Shown one piece after another: positions 42,715-56,269 of a DNA stretch of 64,000 nucleotides. The stretch lies in contig CM060685.1 in assembly GCA_030686995.1 (NCBI GenBank), positions 26,236,065-26,300,064 on the forward strand, read 5' to 3'. The position numbers and the translations under genes were made by a program. Below the pieces are notes generated by a model. That model was not told the origin of the DNA, did not search any database, and was given only the letters and a program-made list of their open reading frames with translations. The DNA is from Artemisia argyi. Lineage: Eukaryota > Streptophyta > Magnoliopsida > Asterales > Asteraceae. How positions within the stretch are numbered: position 1 is the first letter of the stretch; every line of letters starts with the position of its first letter.

Positions 42715-43181
42715 GTATGTCTCCAATGCTTAGAGTTTATTGTAGACTGTGTTGACATTTTTTGTAAGGTTATGTTTTGTTGGTTTGGGTATTTGATTAA
42801 TTTTAGTACAAGGATTCAATTTTGTTAAAGTTTAGTGAATAAGTCAAAATTCTAGTATAAGATCAGCTTTTGTATCAGTTAAACCTTTGATGAAACATCA
42901 ATATGTTTTTGTAATCCTTTTTTCATTTAGTAATACAGTAGTGTTTTGTGGAGGTAATATTTACACTGGGGTTCGCAGAATCTGAACCAAAAAGGGTTGG
43001 GAGGCTGTTACCATCAAATCCCAGTGCTCTTTCATAAATACTTAGTTATTATATTGCATTAGCCCTTTCTGATAAATTATGTTTATTGGATGATATTCTA
43101 TCCTTACTCCTAACTCTTGGAGCACCAGCAGACATCAAAGCATACCATGCCAATCTCTACAAACAAAAGGAACTGATGGTA
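42715..43181. other. Downstream spacer
   Basis: Likely old 3' UTR and flank of the ALKBH-like pseudogene; nothing else was seen. Confidence 0.4.
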
Positions 43182-44755
43182 TCCAAATAAACGCTATAAC
43201 TGGAATCTAGATATTTTAAAATGACGGTTATAAGAATATAACCTGTTGGAAGGAATTCATTTGTTGTAAGGACTTGATGATGATGATATATGTGTGTTTT
43301 TGTAGAGAGTTTGGTAACCAAAAGGGGGAGAAAAGTAGAAGATTGATATGAATAATAATCCAAAATATGAAATGACCGTTATGCCCTTTAGCTAAAAACA
43401 AAAAAAAGACAGCAAATAACAGTGTTGACCAACGGAAAATGGGTCAAAGGACTCAATCGGCCTCAAAAACCCAAGTTTTCGATTCACGGCGATGATTTTC
43501 TCAAGTTTCGGGCCCAGACAATGCTTTTTGGCAAGTTTAGAGACCAACGGTGTATTTTTGTCTTAATTTAAGTTTCAGGTTTCAAGTTTTAAGAAAATAG
43601 ATACATTTTTTATAAATAGTAAAATTAAAATGAACATGGACGAAATTCGTGTAAACAGAGATATGTTTTTCCTACGTGTCCTCATGTAGAACCCAACTTT
43701 TATAGACAACGACATTTTAGGTGCTTTTAATGATTGAAGTGGTGATGCGGAAGGTATTTTATTCTAGATACTACATTGCTCTTGATATGTGGCGGACTCA
43801 GTACTAAGAGTCATTAGGTTCATTTTATGAAAAGTAGCGAAAATCAGAACCCAAAAATTAAAGAGGGTATTCATTTTAGAAAATCGCTATATTTGACATA
43901 ATTTTAGACTAAAAAAATAAATCCATAAAGTTCTGATGCACCAAGAAACCCCCTAGGTCCGCCCCGTTCTTGATATAGAAAAAGAAAAGTCATCCCAACT
44001 TGTCAAAAGTACTTGACCCAAAACCTAACACGTTTCACTTCAAAATTTCTTCATACACCTCATAAATGTAATCCATAGAAGTATATGACATTCATCATGT
44101 GAAGGGATAAAAATAGATCACATGATGTGACAAACCAGAAACCCGAAACACAAACGAGATTGGTTTCGACCGAATACAAAATACGGCATTTTAGTTATGA
44201 AAAAAGCTTAAGGAAACCAATCTGGGTCAGGTCCCGAAGAATTGAACTGAATTCATGCCTTTTTAGTTAGTTGGTTCTTCGACCAATTTTTTTCGTACGC
44301 CTACCAAAATATATTGGATATGTACAATCAAAAACAAACATTAAGCATCACATTCATAAACCAAAGCTTATAACATATCCAAGGACAATATGTTCATGTT
44401 TTGTTGTTTGCATTTATTTTAGACTGTAAATTCCAAATAGATTGAACCGCAGCTGCCAAATGAAGTTGGTAGTTTAAATGCTTGTTCACATATCAAAAAG
44501 CCATTACTGGCGTTCGCGTTTGTTCGATAGTCTTTCAGATGTAATGGTTGGTATCTCTTGTGGACCATCAGATGTAATGGTTGGTATCTCTTCTCGACTG
44601 AATCCTGCTTCCTAGCTGATTCATGGATAACAACAAGTCGACTACTGCTAGATATAAGATTTCATGAGAAACAGTTGCAACGACGCACAATGGCCTGACC
44701 CATGGCGCGTCTATTAAGTCTATACAACCACTTACTAGATGTGGAAATTTAGTTA
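43182..44755. repeat. Left end of duplicated block, copy 2
   Basis: Partner of 1449-3004. A local tandem duplication of GATGTAATGGTTGGTATCTC (about 44536 and 44572) is specific to this copy. Confidence 0.9.
43410..43564 (-). repeat. Inverted repeat, left boundary of block copy 2
   Basis: Same sequence and orientation as 1680-1835. With the opposite-facing repeat at 41038-41194 it also encloses the ALKBH-like pseudogene. Confidence 0.85.
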
Positions 44756-45099
44756 CGATGGTTGTGTTTTATCAATAACGGATCAAACAGGTAAAATCAA
44801 CCACATTAGAATAGAAGAAAACGAGTAAATAAAGTCAGCCAAAAGTGAATTATTAATGTATTAACCCGCTTGAATCATCTTATTCAAATATTATTATCAA
44901 TATATATCAAGAAAATGACAAAAATAACCAATTTTACAAACATCCTTTAAATCGAGGACATGAAGTACCAAACAAAAACACGAATACATGTATTAATTCG
45001 TATTTAAATAATACTTTAAATGTATAGAATTTGAACAATTTTTTTAGCTATACTTTAAATAATACTTCGAATACAGTTGATAGTATTAGTTATACTTAA

Positions 45100-45150
<51 letters not shown>

Positions 45151-45161
45151 GTGAGGTTATA

Positions 45162-45192
<31 letters not shown>

Positions 45193-45339
45193 CGAAATGT
45201 ACAGCTTAGCAGCTTGCTATTTGTTGAGTTGAGATCAATCAATCTTATCTATTCATTTTTATCTAAATTAATACACATTCATTTTTTTTTATTTTTTTTT
45301 AAATAACATATTTTGCAAACGGTAAATCTTCAAGCTACA
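44756..45339. other. Copy-2-specific spacer with (AAT)n
   Basis: Two (AAT)n tracts lie within 45099-45190. ACATGTATTAATTCGTATTTA and the following ~90 bp recur at about 46548-46640, so this stretch was duplicated inside copy 2. Confidence 0.6.
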
Positions 45340-45495
45340 ATAAATACACCATCGCGACGAGAATTAAATTATTTATCTATAGATATACACTGTTATATAC
45401 TTTCGACGATTTTTTTTTTTTTCAAAATTTTCGCCCAGAAAAATCACACGTGATTTGTAAAAATCATACATAATTTGTAAAAATCACATGAAAAA
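45340..45495. mobile_element. Half of a palindromic MITE
   Basis: Matches the left arm and core of 19650-19950 but stops after AAAATCACATG. The right arm is missing. Confidence 0.55.
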
Positions 45496-45559
45496 GAAAG
45501 AAAAATTGTATAGTTAAGATTAAGTATATGAGAGCAACATAATGATTTAAGATATTTGA

Positions 45560-46090
45560 GGATCAAACTTTTTTTAAATACCAAGGGATTAATCTTCACC
45601 CTCCATCTTTATTTGATCTAATTGATGAGATTAATCCCAACAATTTAAAAAAAACCCACTTTCATCATTTTTTTTTTTTTTTTTTTTTTTTGTAAAATAT
45701 TAATATCTTTCAAATCGTTAATTGTTAAGCGAAAAAAAATATACCGTTACGACGAGCATTTAATTATCTTTCTATAGATAGGCATTTTGATATACTTTCG
45801 ACAAAAAAAATTCTTTCGTTTTTCTTCATGTGTTTTTTCGTTACCGAAAAAATCATATGTGATCACATATGAGTTTTTCGGTAATAAAAAAAACATGAAA
45901 AAAACGGAAAAAAATTTGTCGACTGTATATCAAAGTACTCCTCTACAGAATGATAGTTAAATGTTCGTCGCGATGGTGTAATTATTTTCGTTTAACGATT
46001 AACGGTTTAATAGATATTTAAATTATAAAAAATATGTGAAATATTAAAATTGTAAGGATAAGTCCTTTGGTATGTAGGAAAAGTTTGGTA
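45560..46090. mobile_element. Palindromic MITE, third family member
   Basis: Inverted arms as at 3514-4171 (ACCAAGGGATTAATCTTCACC..., GACGAGCATTTAATTATC...) with a different core centred on ATCATATGTGATCACATATGA. It contains a T run at 45669-45691. Target duplication not resolved. Confidence 0.65.
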
Positions 46091-46783
46091 TATAAAATAA
46101 CTCTCTTCTATTCCGTTATCCCGAAAAAGAATAAATAAACAAAATAGAAAAAAAGGGGGAAAAAAGGGAAAAAAAAGTATAAACTGTATATATATTTTGT
46201 ATAATAAATGAATATATAATAAAATTGATAGAATTGTAACAGGGGTATCGCAAAGGGTCAATTTATGTTTTATAAAAGAGATAAAAACCTTTAGAAAAGG
46301 GCCAAAGAAGTTACATGGGCCGGGCCATGAACGAAATGAAAGGTCACATACGACAAAAGACCAATAAAGAAGCAAAAATAGAATACTCCTACAATCTAAC
46401 AAATCAGACAAGATCTCATCAAACTCCAACGTTGGATTCTGTCTCGCTCTATCACTGCAATCGGATGACATTTCATATCTTCCATTCAACTCTCTTAAAA
46501 TAATGTTTAGTCGCTTTATACAAATCGTGAGAATGAGAAGTGCACGAATACATGTATTAATTAATTCGTATTTAAATAATACTTTAAATGTATAGAATTT
46601 GAACATTTTTTAGTTATACTTTAAATAATACTTCGAATAGAGTTGCTAAGAGTGGCGCTTTTATTTTTCATAGACTGAGTTTTTGTATTCAGAGTGGGAG
46701 CACAACTTGTGTCTAGACTCCCATCTAGCTTTATGTAAAATTATTATGTTTCAATAAAATTCATTATTGATTAAAAAAATAAA

Positions 46784-46842
<59 letters not shown>

Positions 46843-47544
46843 CATCATCATCATCATCATCGAATGTAGTCATGTACAGCTTAGCGGCTTGTTATTTGTT
46901 ATTATTGATTGAAATTTAACTTGTGTAGCATCGAATTGATAGCGTATTGGTTGGTCGTTGCTAATTATTAATTAAGTTGGGGTAGGGTTTGATTAAGTGT
47001 AATTGATTTAGAGATTAATGTATAACAGAAATGCGATATTTTGATATCCATAAAACGAAATACTAGGAGAAAGTACTAATTGTGATAGGAAATGATGAGA
47101 ATAAGAATGCATATATCATGGTATCCGATTATGAAAAAGAAAGAAAGAAAGATTGTATAGTTAAGATTAAGTATATGAGAGCAACATATTCCTTATCTCA
47201 AAAAAAAAAAACAAATGAAAAAAAAAAAAAAAAACAAAAAAGGAAAAACCAATTAAAAAAAAAAGAGAAAAAGAAAGTATAAACTGTATATATATTTAGT
47301 ATAATAAATAAAATACTTTGAATATATAAAAATGATACTAGTAGTAGAATAGTAGGGAATCGCAAAGGGTCAATTATGTTTTATAAAAGAGATAAAAACC
47401 TTTAGAAAAGGGCCAAAGAAGTTACATGGGCCGGGCCATGAATGAAATGAAAGGTCATATACGACAAAAGACCAATAAAGAAACAAAAGTAGAACACTCT
47501 TTACAATCTAAACAAATCAGACAAGATCTAGATCAAAACTCCAA
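46091..47544. other. Spacer upstream of copy B, with microsatellites
   Basis: (AATA)n, (AAT)n and (ATC)n repeats occur at about 46776-46861. 46900-47190 matches 20150-20349 plus 21236-21325 and supplies the Emigrant empty site. The stretch CAATTTATGTTTTATAAAAG occurs at about 21982 and 46259, and almost unchanged at 47370. No gene is supported. Confidence 0.6.
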
Positions 47545-47632
47545 CGTTGGATTCTGTCTCTCTCTCTCTCTCTCAGAGTAAAAAGCTGAACTGGTTCAGA
47601 AGAATAAACCGGTCCACAGATCGCCGAAAACA

Positions 47633-49160
47633 ATGGGTAACTACTCATCAAGGTATTGTATTTTTTTTACAAAGTAAAGCATATTACTATATTTATCATT
47701 TCTATATCTGTATATTAATTACTAACACTTATTATTGAAATTCGATATTTATTTTCTAGGGTTTTATGAATTTGGGGTTTTTTGAAATTGAACGTGTTTT
47801 TATATGATTATGATTATATCCTCCTTGTTTATTGAAATTGGAATCAAAATAAAACACCTCTTTTGATTATTGACTAATATTTACATGATTACTATATATT
47901 GATAAATATTATTAATTATTAATATTGATCGGTTAGTGAAATGATATATATATCCAGTGTTTGGTGGTACCCGTGCAATGCAGCGGGGTAGGTATCCTGT
48001 GACTATTTTTGTAGCGAGCAAATGTTTTTCATTTTAAAATTTTCTTATTTAGCATGTCTTTTTCTTTTACTTTTTATTTTATTTTTTATTTATTATTTAC
48101 CAATTCTATTAAAATATATAATTATCGGAGGTGGTTACTATATGCTTTAAATGAGACTTAAATTTTCAAATTTACATTAAATTTTTAATTTTCTTTTTAT
48201 AGTAATGTTTTTTGTCTTACAATCTTAAGACTTTCTTTTATAGGAATTCCCAAATGCTTTATAATATAGTACAAATATAGATTATTCTGTGTTCATTGCT
48301 TGCGATTAATATGCTACTCGCATACGCGAAGTATATATATTATTATTGTGGGATGATGATTCTTTTTTGATATTACTACTCGCATACGCTAAGCTAAGTC
48401 AAATTAGATTATTACAGTACTTATTACTGGATTGATGTACAGTAGTAGTAGATTTTATATTACATGTTTGATTAATTATGTGTTGAATCTGTGAGCACAA
48501 CACTAAAAATTTCATGTATACACTTGCAAGCATAGACTGAAAAACCATAAGCATAACTAAACTGAATCCATTAGAGCTCGATCCATTCGTAGCAACTTGA
48601 CTGAACTAGATCAAACACAGAGACGACAGTGTCATTATATATTCCACCTTCATTCTCTTTATCAGAACTACATACATGATCATATGATCACACACTAGCT
48701 ACATGCATCATGCTACTCTAGATAAATGCATATTAAAATCCAATTTGCTTGGCTGTTGCTCTAGTGGTTAATTACTTACAGTATTCTCTTTTTCTGTGAT
48801 GTGATTGTGATGTTGTTTGTTAATGATAGTATATTTTTTCTTCATTTTCTACACAGGGAAATGCTCTTCCTCAAATCTTATCTGCCCCTCATTGCTAACC
48901 GGACTGACTTCACCGACCATAGCAACAAAAAGCGCCTGGCAGTGTGCCTAGGAGCTTTATTCATAAGCTCTTGCCTTGATTGTTACCTCGAGGGGGGTCA
49001 CGTCAATCATCGCTCTCTTTTCCAGATGATGTACAATTTCATCCCTTTCGTCTATCACTACTCTGCACTCGCGATGTTAACACCGAGTTGGTTCATTTTC
49101 CCTCGCTTCTTGATACTCTCTGCCTGTATATGCTTCTTCGCCCTTGTAATGACCATGTAA
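47633..49160 (+). CDS. Small membrane protein, copy B, two exons
   Basis: Paralogue of 22246-24348: join 47633-47652 and 48857-49160, 107 residues. Exon 1 is three bases shorter (MGNYSS versus MGGNNSS), yet Gly2 and Ser6 of the myristoylation pattern are kept. In exon 2 the differences are Thr to Pro, Lys to Asn, Gln to Arg, Arg to Cys and Thr to Ile; the hydrophobic segments are otherwise identical. Splice sites, CT-rich leader and GGAGGA-rich tail are shared. The intron is shorter than in copy A because it lacks the MULE-type and hAT-like inserts. Function unknown; it acts presumably at a membrane. Confidence 0.6.
47970..48281 (-). mobile_element. Helitron remnant in the intron of copy B
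   Basis: Counterpart of 22593-23189. Its 5' end (minus strand) reads TCTATATTTGTACTATATTA. The 3' hairpin (TTGCACGGGTACC) is truncated and lacks CTAG. Confidence 0.5.
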
Positions 49161-51886
49161 AACAAGGAGGAGGAAGAACAAGGAGGAGCAGAAGAAGAAG
49201 AAGGAATTACAATTTTGTTGTACCGTAATAAATATGACTCAGAGCGATGATTTCCATCGCTAAAACTTTGGGTATGTTTTTGTTGTTTACTGCATTTGAG
49301 ATACACTGGTTGCTTTGTTTGCTTACCGATTAAATTTGAACCTATATATTTTGTTAGTCTGTGCTGTGCTGTATTGATTTTTGTTTTTGTTTTTGCTGCT
49401 TATTGTGTTCTGATATAACTAGTAATCAGATTTTAAGTGTGAAGAGTGTTTATATGAAGGCGAGCACTCAAACTCCTGCTAACAGTGTGTGTTACCGGCT
49501 GCTGCTGTTTTTAAATTCAAGCAGACCTATCTTGAATATTTTTATTGGCACCCATAGAAAAAGAAAGCCATCTCAACACCTACCATAGGCGCAAGCAAAG
49601 ACCTAAAATTAATCGAAAGGGTAACATGAACATTTAGAAAAAGTTCAGGACTGATAAACGGGAAGTAAAGAGGGTTAGATAGTAAAAAGCCAGTTATTAT
49701 TTCCGCATATCGGAAACACTTTTACTGCATTTGTTTCCTTCGTGCGACCAAATGGATTATCTTAAAATTAACATATAATTCAATGACCAAAAAAAAAACA
49801 CTAATGTTACCCAATCTTCAAGAATAATCTATTTCTGTACATGTATTCATCTGCATTTAAAAAGTATGGATACCATAGAGAGTCAACAACAGTAAAAAAG
49901 TGCTAGCCCTTTATAACAAATAACTCACTACCAAATTAGTATCTCCGCACACAAAATGGATCAAGTAATTGTCTGCAAACAGAACTGCATACAAAAGAGA
50001 AAATTTATCCAAATGAAGGCATAATCACATGTTCCAAGGACCAAGATTATTTGGTTACTGTTTCAACAAATTCAACCAACTTCCTTGATACCACTAGTGT
50101 CATCCAAAGTGCACAAAAACATTAAAAATAGATTGCTATATCATTAGGGAGGAGTGTGATCGTTGAGTAACTAGCCTTCGATGAGTCTAAACCACTATGC
50201 AGATTGCATTTCTTAGCTAACTACTGGACACGCAAATACAAGTTTCTTGCTAACAATATGATTTGAGGGAGGATGTCAAAGATATAAGTAGATTTGAATT
50301 TATGCAGCAAATCAAATTAAACAGAAACAGCTTTTTTTCCCAACAGTCTCTAAGTTGATCAACATAGGTCCCAAATTATTGTCAATCATAACTAACACAA
50401 ACATACTTAAAGGTAACTGAGCATATTCATAAGAGGGAAATTTGATTTTAGCAAAATTATTCACTTCTCATTTCCTTTCATTATACTCCATTAGATTTTT
50501 ACTTATATAATCCAATGTATTCCAAAATGTATGCCACTCGGCTTTTCATGATTCCTGACCATACATAAGCAAACTCACATGTTGCTCACACCTCCACATT
50601 TGCTAAATATCACTATGAAACCATCATAATGGCTTGCACCTTAATAACTCTTGAGTAAATCACATTTTAGAATGGAAAATCTAGAGCAAACACGTCTCAT
50701 GACAAGTCCATAAGTTCCAGCATTCAGATAACAAATGACACCATAACTAGTGTTACTTCCACAGCCACTATCGGCCTAAGTAACATTCCTTACAGGGATG
50801 TTTGGGTAAGCTTATTAGCTTACTGCATATCAGAACACAATAAGCTTATTCATGTCAAATGGTCAAGGCATTTTACATAAGCCATGATCAAGGAGCTTAT
50901 CTAAAAGAGCTTATTTAACTATGAAAGCTCCTTGATCATGTCTTGTGTAAAAGGCCTTGTATCATTGCTTAAGGATATGTTTTGAGTAAGCTTATTAGCT
51001 TACTGCATATCAGTACACAAAAGCCTGTTTTAAGCATCCAACCAGCTTATTCATGTCAAATGATCAAAGTGTTTTACATAGACCATGATCAAGGAGCTTA
51101 TCTAAAAGATCCTATTTGTTTGACTCATAAGCTGATAAGCACAAGCTTCTTTAAACAAGCTAGCAAATTTACATGTATCTCTAATTATAAAGTGTAAAAC
51201 GACGTAAAATATAAACACTTGTTATATTAGCTTCTCAAATAAGAGGTTTAAACAAAATCGAAAAAGCTGAAACACGCCTAACATAGCCCTTTTAAATTTT
51301 AAGCGAACGTGTTTTCTCGTAATATAAATAAGCCTTCAAACCAATAAAACATGATTAATTTAACAACAGTAACATATAGTAAGTGTGTTTAGTTACCTGA
51401 TGTCATGAATAGATGTTTGGCAATCATTTTGTTCGGGTGATATATTATTTGGTAATTGATGATATATTAAACCCGGGTCGACCCGGCCGGTTCAACCGGT
51501 GACCGGCGGACCGTTACTAGCCGGTTTTATGAAGATTTAAAACCCGGCCGTTTCAACCGGTTGCCCGGATTATTATCAAAATGTTGAACAATCCAATTAT
51601 TAATCAACATGTTCACAGAATAAGCAACCCCAAGACCAGTTTTCTAAAGCCTTATTTTAAAGCAGGAAAAACTAACCAATCCCAACAATCAATATTACTA
51701 TGTCATCTAATTAGAGTGCAAACCTGCAAATAGGATCTTCATTTGCGGATTTTCTGAAAATTGAATCAACAGTTTGGATTGGTCAGTTTAGTGAAGAGGG
51801 AAAAAGAAAATATAATGAAATGAATTAATTAACGAAAATAGATTAAATAGATTTATTTATTCATTTACTACTTAATTAGTACGTAA
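49161..51886. repeat. Duplicated non-coding DNA, copy 2 (pairs with 24349-26620)
   Basis: Contains the TRIM empty site near 49459. Extra sequence relative to copy 1 lies at about 49545-49825 and 50830-51430. The latter includes two tandem ~165-bp units beginning GTAAGCTTATTAGCTTACTG. No gene was supported. Confidence 0.7.
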
Positions 51887-54034
51887 CGAGCGGGGTAGCC
51901 CGCGCGTTGCTGCGGAGAATTGTGGTAATGTTTATTTACATGAAATGATTAGTAGTACATAAGTGTAGTTGCAAAAAGTGAAATTATATCCGTAAAGAGA
52001 GAACAAAATTATATCAGAACGTGAGTTTCTTTATATTATGAGTACATGTTTTTAGAAGTTTGTACATCTAAATTCAGGAGCCAAACACACCCATCTCGGC
52101 TTCTATTTCATGCGCCAATTGCACATCCATTTCAGCCCCAAAAGTCGCTAATCCCAAATCCATTACAGCCCCAAAACTGATCCATTTTAGCCCTCACTTG
52201 ACGCCCGAAACACACTCATTTCATTAGCGTTCGATCACCAAAACCCACCCATTTCTGCACCTAAGCGCATCGACTTCGGCCCCCATATCAGTACCCAAAC
52301 GCATCGACTTTGGCCCCACCGATTTCAAGTCTCCTTTTGCGTATCGCTGCAATCATATCGAAGGGTATAGCCGCACAAAATTAGGTGCTACAAAGTCATT
52401 TACAAACTGAACATCGAAAAAGATATTGAAAAAGAAAAGCCAAGTCATAAACACATACAAATCTCCTAAATTGGTTTATTAAGGTAAATGACATCACTGT
52501 TGTTATGTAATCATTATTTAACATATTAATTATTGATAAAATTCAAAAAGAAATGGATAACAAAACATGAAGGTAACCAACTTAACATAACATAATTTGA
52601 GCCACTTTTAAATATTGTTGTTTTAACCCATTACCCAAGTAACCTGCTTTGCTTATTTCTACTTTAAATATATTTGTTGAAGACCCACCATGTAAACTCT
52701 GCTACCAGTTCCTAGGCAGTTGTTGGAGCAAATGTCTATCATATTAGTATAACAGAAAGAGGTAAAAGATGTAATGCGAATTATTTTCGCAATTGGTACT
52801 AAATGCAAAATTGTAACAGTCAATTCTACACTAATTACATAAATCTAATAATCATATAATCAAAAGCTAAATCCATGTACCCAAACATTGATGGGCTGTT
52901 TGGAATTGCTATTTAGAAAGTAGGTGCTTACAAATTGCATCTTGCTACTGCATTGAAACATCAGAGTGTAGACTAAAAATAAACAGATAAACATGCAAAA
53001 TTCTAGTTATCTACTTAACCTAACACGTTGAAGCTGATTATTTTATTTCAATTTGGAGAGACAATGAGTAACAATTATAGCCTCTGGCTGTATGGAGGGT
53101 GTTAATTTAGGTTAGGTTCAGGTTGATGGATAATGTTAAAAAAGATAAAATAATGAAAACATGAAAAAGCTAACCTTTTTCCAACATTTGTCAGCGGCTT
53201 CAGGCAATGCTGCATTGTAGGTGCAGGTGCTTCAGTTCTATAAAGGCACGCGAGAGTGCAGAGGCAGCTTCCTCTCGACCTCTATAATGGTTGATATATC
53301 TGAAAAGTAACATAAAATCTGAACAGTAACATAAGTTTCAGCTTCAGTTTCATAATTCAAAAATACTTAACATATGAAATGTAAAAACAACATGCTATAA
53401 AACTTGGTCGAGACTGTATGTATGGTAAATAAAGGACCATAAAACTGAGCTTATACTCACATGGATATAAACACTTGCATTTGACACTTCCTTAGTGGTA
53501 TCGATCAACATATGGTTTTTATTCTAAACGACTGTAAAGACAAAGAATTATGTAGCAACATAGTTTGTGTACATAATATATAGACCCCAAAATTTCTGTG
53601 GTCTCATGTAACAGATAGCAAAAGAGTTGGTTAATCCGAAATAAGCGACAATTTATAACATTTGGCAATTTTCCAGCAAAAGACCAATTTTATAATACCT
53701 TGACAAACAGAAGTAGTGTGGTAACATACCGTTACTCTTAGCCTATATTCTAATGCATAGGTAAAAAAGTTTGTATATCTCCAAATAAAATTATATTGGT
53801 AAAGAGAGATAGAATAAAATTATATTAGAATGTGAGTTTCTTTATAGTATGACTACATGTTTTCAGAAGTCTGTACATCTCATTTCACTTCCATAACACA
53901 CACATCTCGGTCTCCATTTCATCCTTCAATCCCACATTCATTTAAGCCAATAACAGTAGTAACATCTGTCATATCTTACACGTACAGTTGTCATATCTTA
54001 TCTAACAATACTCACTATATCCATATACATATAA

Positions 54035-54785
54035 GCTTCTAATGCAAAGTACCTTGAGGCATTCAGTGTGGCTGCTATTTGCTCCTACTTGGCCTTCAAT
54101 TTTCCTTTTGTAAGACTCAGCTACATATGCTACAAAAGTCGTTGATGACTCGTTAGTGTATTTTAAATAGCCATTCTATGATAACTAAGTTAGATAACAA
54201 TAAAAAAGAACACACCTCAGTTTACAGTGGTTCGGTTCATTGGTGGTGGCAACATTTTCTGCACTGTTTTGTCTTTTTTCCTCCTGTAATGACGAAAAGT
54301 TATATTAAATTAAAAGTACTTTAAATAGGTATTGTAAAATTTTGTGTGACTACCGACACGTACCAGAGGGACCTGCATATGCGTTATGAAATAGTTGAGG
54401 CAAAGGACCGTCTTCAGGTAAACCAAAAGTTACAGGCATCTGGTGACATTCTGACCAACTACCAGAAGTATGTTGCATATTATCTGAACCAGACGGTGTA
54501 TTGACGTGGGTGGATGGGCACATAAGTTGTGTAAAAGAAAGTTCCTTTGCGTGAAGTTAATATTTGGTTTCTGAGATTGAAAAAAGAGGAATGAGAGTGA
54601 TTAGATTACAATTAGTAAAATAGCCAATGCATACAAAAATATTAACAGCTGCAATTGAAACAAACCTTGTAAAGTATATTCATCAGTAGCATCCTCGAGT
54701 ATCGGTCGGACTTCTTTCACCCAGATGATATTTGTTCATCATATATAATATCTTTTAGCTTTGATAATATATCAACAGAACCTGC
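54035..54785 (-). pseudogene. Captured multi-exon gene fragment, unidentified
   Basis: Minus-strand pieces are bounded by plausible AG and GT sites. A first piece from about 54782 reads SVDILSKLKDIIYDEQISSG, is broken by a frameshift, and continues VKEVRPILEDATDEYTLQ. Another near 54500-54365 reads SDNMQHTSGSWSECHQMPVT and PEDGPLPQLFHNAYAGPS. A third near 54285-54215 reads EEKRQNSAENVATTNEPNHC. A fourth near 54128-54050 reads AYVAESYKRKIEGQVGANSS. They look like consecutive exons of one spliced gene, on the same strand as the Helitron. I do not recognise the family. Confidence 0.4.
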
Positions 54786-54982
54786 AAAATGGGGGCGCGT
54801 TAAACATAAAGAAAATTAGTTTATTAAAAGTAACCGTATGCTGATAGCTTTTATACACATGGTCTGAAGAAAACGCGGACCTTGGACGTACTCAACCTGC
54901 TGCAACGACTTCATATATAAAAAACCATGAAAGAAACACTACATATCACATAATGAGATATGAGCCTCAGATATGCAATTAT

Positions 54983-55067
54983 AAAGGCGGCATTACCTGA
55001 TACACATGCCAAAAAGCATTGCAGCCGCTTTAACCTGATTCTCCTGTGGTCAGGTAATGCCGCCTTT
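54983..55067. repeat. Perfect 18-bp inverted repeat
   Basis: AAAGGCGGCATTACCTGA (54983-55000) and its exact complement (55050-55067) enclose 49 bases. A second nested pair starts next to it: TATGTTGTGCCTTTT (about 55078) with AAAAGGCACAACATA (about 55188). Confidence 0.75.
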
Positions 55068-56269
55068 TAGATCTTGATATGTTGTGCCTTTTAAAAGAAC
55101 ATCCAAGGAATCATAAGGTGCTAAGAAAGTGAGACTAAAGTTGTAGATTGATGAAAAAGATGCAACTTTGGCGCCTCTCGACATTCTAAAAGGCACAACA
55201 TAACAAACTATCGGGCATGTTCTTTTAAATGACTTTCCAGCTTAATGTTTTTTGTATGCACGCATAGTAGAAAAATATTATTTAACGATAAATGTTGCGT
55301 TGCTACATATCATTATTGCCATAATCTATGAACTTGTTACCTTTTAGTTAATTGATGATTACTTCAATCTTCTTTTTTACTTGACATTTCAACAAACACA
55401 TCCTAGGCATTGTCTAACTCACCACAAAATAACCCAAATTGGCAACCTCTATATCAAATACAAATTATATATTAAGTTTAATATGTAAAGGAAGACAATC
55501 ACAACATATAGAACTGGAAATCATAAAGGAAAACAATAGGTCTAATTGTTCAAACAAACCTATATCTAAATCATCAAAATATTCAACAACTCCAAAAGAG
55601 CTAAACAACCCACCCAAAACATTTATGTTTATATCTAACGAAAAATCTTACCTTTAATTAAACACGGTTCGAGCATAAACAAAACCAATCTTCCGGGACA
55701 AAAAACGGCCAAAGTAGGCACCCATCTTGCGTCGCCAAAAACCCAAAGCACAAAGAATTGTTTGTGTGTGTGTTTAATTGCCTGTATGCCATCAATGAAG
55801 AAAACCAAAAATCATAAAAAGAAAACTCAAAATCTAAATTAAATCAAGCCAGAAAAAAATGTATATAAACCTCATCTTCATCATCACCAACCGTGACTCA
55901 AGGCTGAAGCTAATCTTCTCTAGAACCGGTGTTACCCATTGTAGAAGGAAATGGATCTGGGTTTCTTTTTTCTGTCACATATTTGGTTTGCCGAATTCTT
56001 TATTAGTTGGAGAAAAGATTAATGGTAGGTGTGTGTTTTGAGTTTTTTTTAGGTGGAAGAATCTTGAAGAGTACAGAAAACAGAAATCTGGTGAGGGATT
56101 TGTGTGTGTGAATGGGGAAGAAGGTTCTAGCATTGTGGAGATGGGGGAGAAATATGAAGGGGGAAAATGGGTGGTATGGGTAATGAACAGTTGGAATAAC
56201 AGTACCCCAACCAATAGGAGAGCTTTTTTTGCCAAATCACTCCTGGGTTTTAGATATATTAGATAAAGA

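Larger units (their letters stand above)
51887..56269 (-). mobile_element. Helitron-like insert, 4.4 kb
   Basis: Interrupts ACGTAATTTCC, which is continuous in copy 1 at about 26621. On the minus strand it begins TCTTTATCTAATATATC after an A. It ends with a GC-rich hairpin (CGCGGGCTACCCCGC) and CTCG before T, a variant of the usual CTRR. A TA pair appears on both sides. No Rep/helicase ORF was read. Several exon-like pieces on the minus strand suggest captured gene DNA. Confidence 0.65.

Noticed and set aside
46007..46606. 199-residue minus-strand ORF
   Set aside because: It crosses a MITE end and duplicated AT-rich spacer. The composition is low-complexity and the frame is not kept in the paralogous stretches.
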